6,314 nucleotides of DNA, taken from contig CBDUYD010000164.1 in the NCBI GenBank assembly GCA_965371355.1, positions 1 to 6,314 on the forward strand, in the 5' to 3' direction. Positions within the stretch are counted from its first letter, which is position 1. Each line of letters opens with the position of its first letter. Below are positions 5,080 through 6,314 of the stretch, one piece after another. The notes under the pieces are model-generated. The model had not been told where the DNA came from. It saw only the letters and a program-made list of their open reading frames with translations, and did no database searches. Origin of the DNA: JASJHI01 sp965371355 (GTDB lineage: Bacteria > Actinomycetota > Acidimicrobiia > Acidimicrobiales > Ilumatobacteraceae). The position numbers and the translations under genes are program-made.

Positions 5080-6303
5080 TCACTCGCCGCCGGGTTCGAG
5101 GGTGACCTCGATCCCCACGAAACCGGAACCCGAGAGATCGAGTCCTCCGAGCAGGGCGTGGGCGGCTTCGACGATGTCGTTGGTGAAGGCATCGGGGCTC
5201 GGCGACTCGGTGAGCACGGTGGCGCCCTCGAGGTTCGGCGTGTCCTTGCTGATCGCCACAGTCTGGTCCCAGGCTGCCTGGTCGACGAAGCCGATGCCGT
5301 TCTCGGATGGCCAGATGAGCTTGTTGACCTCGTTCATCTGCCACAGCTGATGGCTGGCGCCGAGCGTCGAACCCTGCGCGATGACGATGTCGCGGCACTC
5401 GTTGGGGTTGTCGCGGCAGTACGCCCAGCCGAGAATCGAGGCGGCGACGAACCGTGTCGCGATGTCGACGTACTCGGGGTCGTCGGCGAGCCGGTCGCCA
5501 TTGGCCCAGATCGCGTCCTGCAACATGCCGGCGCCGATGTCTTCGTAGCTGATCACGTTGAGGTCCGACGGCTGGTACAGCTCGCCGGTCTCGGGGTTGG
5601 TGGCCTCGAGAACCTGTGCGTACTCGTTGTAGGTCATCGCCTCGGCGGCGTCGATGTCGCCGTCGAGCAGTGCGATCATGTCGAACTGCTGGGCGACGTT
5701 GTCGACGTCGGTCGCCGGATCGAGATCGGCTTGGGCCATCGCCGCGAATACCTCGTACTCGTTGCCGAAGCCCCAGTTGCCGATCTTGCGTCCGGCGAAG
5801 TCGGCGGGTGTCGTGATCCCCGCATCGACGAAGCTCACCTGGAGGGTGCCGGAACGCTGGAAGATCTGCGCGATGTTGACGATGTTCGCGTCGGCTTCCC
5901 TGCTGGCGAGCGCCTTGGGCACCCAGGCGAGCGCGAAGTCGACGTCGCCGTTGGCGAGCTGCGTCTGCGGAACGATCTCGACACCACCCTCGATGATGTC
6001 GACGTCGAGGCAGAACTGCTCGTTGAAGCCCTGGTCGACCGCCGCGTAGTAGCCGGCGAACTGGGCCTGGGTGACCCACTGCAGCTGCAGGCTGATCTCG
6101 TCGACCGACTCGCAGTCGGCGCTCCCGGCCGTCGAATCGGCGGTCGTGTCCGCCGTCGTATCGGCGGTCGTATCGGCGGGCGCCTCCGTCGCCGCGGTCG
6201 TGTCATCCGACGAACTGTCGGAGTCGTCGCTGCCGCAGGCGGCGGCGACGAGTGAGAGCGCGGCGACGGTTGCCGCCAGCGCTCGGAAGTGTTGCTTTCT
6301 CAT
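5080..6303 (-). CDS. ABC transporter substrate-binding lipoprotein, NMT1/THI5-like (ThiY-type)
   Basis: The 407-residue protein is predicted to be an extracytoplasmic lipid-anchored binding protein delivering a small ligand to an ABC importer. Residues 1-22 are a lipoprotein signal (MRKQHF basic start, then a hydrophobic stretch) ending VAAA before C23. The -3 position is Ala, a relaxed lipobox. Residues 24-63 are a low-complexity Ser/Asp/Thr linker containing ADTT repeats. The binding domain opens with ISLQLQWVTQAQFAGYYAAVDQGF (70-93), the NMT1/THI5 signature, continues through LANGDVDFALAWVPKALA (116-133) and GRKIGNWGFGNEYE (171-184), and includes MTYNEYA (223-229). C64/C98 and C296/C303 could form disulfides. 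GGGGGAG, ending 4 nt before the ATG, is a good ribosome binding site. Homologues bind pyrimidine thiamine precursors, riboflavin or related compounds; the ligand here cannot be assigned. Permease and ATPase genes may lie beyond the right edge. Confidence 0.88.
   Translation of the reverse strand: MRKQHFRALAATVAALSLVAAACGSDDSDSSSDDTTAATEAPADTTADTTADTTADSTAGSADCESVDEISLQLQWVTQAQFAGYYAAVDQGFNEQFCLDVDIIEGGVEIVPQTQLANGDVDFALAWVPKALASREADANIVNIAQIFQRSGTLQVSFVDAGITTPADFAGRKIGNWGFGNEYEVFAAMAQADLDPATDVDNVAQQFDMIALLDGDIDAAEAMTYNEYAQVLEATNPETGELYQPSDLNVISYEDIGAGMLQDAIWANGDRLADDPEYVDIATRFVAASILGWAYCRDNPNECRDIVIAQGSTLGASHQLWQMNEVNKLIWPSENGIGFVDQAAWDQTVAISKDTPNLEGATVLTESPSPDAFTNDIVEAAHALLGGLDLSGSGFVGIEVTLEPGGE
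6130..6178 (-). repeat. 12-bp tandem repeat encoding ADTT units in the lipoprotein linker
   Basis: On the + strand, four adjacent 12-bp units run from 6131: GTCGAATCGGCG, GTCGTGTCCGCC, then GTCGTATCGGCG twice (6155-6178). Read on the coding strand they give ADTT three times and ADST once (residues 43-58). The two identical units suggest recent slippage. The unit length is a multiple of three, so copy-number change would lengthen or shorten the linker without a frameshift. Confidence 0.85.
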
Positions 6304-6314
6304 GTTGCTCCCCC

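Noticed and set aside
4191..5105. A 304-codon + strand frame across the dienelactone hydrolase gene and the 120-bp element
   Set aside because: It is antisense to a gene with an intact catalytic triad and reads through structured non-coding DNA. No domain is visible.
4990..6255. A 421-codon open frame on the + strand across the binding-protein gene
   Set aside because: It is the antisense of a lipoprotein gene with a clear signal peptide and good ribosome binding site. Its product is a low-complexity Val/Gly/Arg-rich sequence.

Overview
The window reads as chromosomal DNA from a high-GC actinobacterium. Acidimicrobiia, an Ilumatobacter-like lineage, is my best guess. The clues are strong G/C preference at third codon positions, a lipoprotein leader ending VAAACGSD followed by a Ser/Asp/Thr-rich linker, a LOG-family protein, and an actinobacterial-style dienelactone hydrolase. 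The taxonomic call is inference. No phage, IS transposase, CRISPR array, tRNA or rRNA was found.

Layout. On the + strand there is the tail of an unidentified gene (1-99), a GNAT acetyltransferase (226-741), and later a 543-residue acyl-CoA dehydrogenase (1473-3104) that best matches (2S)-methylsuccinyl-CoA dehydrogenase of the ethylmalonyl-CoA pathway. A LOG-family phosphoribohydrolase (836-1405, - strand) converges with the GNAT gene and diverges from the dehydrogenase across 67 bp. The dehydrogenase converges, with a 16-bp gap, on a compact three-gene - strand set: dienelactone hydrolase (4182-4874), HAD-like protein (3472-4161) and a TfoX-N-like small protein (3121-3459). The gaps inside this set are 20 and 12 bp, so it is probably one operon. 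At the right edge, also on the - strand, lies a complete ABC-transporter lipoprotein of the NMT1/THI5 (ThiY-like) class (5080-6303). Its permease and ATPase partners are not in the window.

The genes are mostly housekeeping or accessory metabolism and do not form one obvious pathway. The most unusual material is between genes. One item is a 53-bp repeat present twice, each copy shortly after a stop codon on the + strand, with the second copy folding as a 13-bp perfect inverted repeat. The other is a 120-bp structured element (4894-5013) just upstream of the dienelactone hydrolase gene. It has near-identical 19-bp inverted ends, two further internal copies of the same motif and a central quasi-palindrome. 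It could be a small non-autonomous repeat element or a cluster of operators. Two genes (dehydrogenase and dienelactone hydrolase) have a TANNNT hexamer exactly 7 nt before the start codon, which suggests leaderless transcripts.
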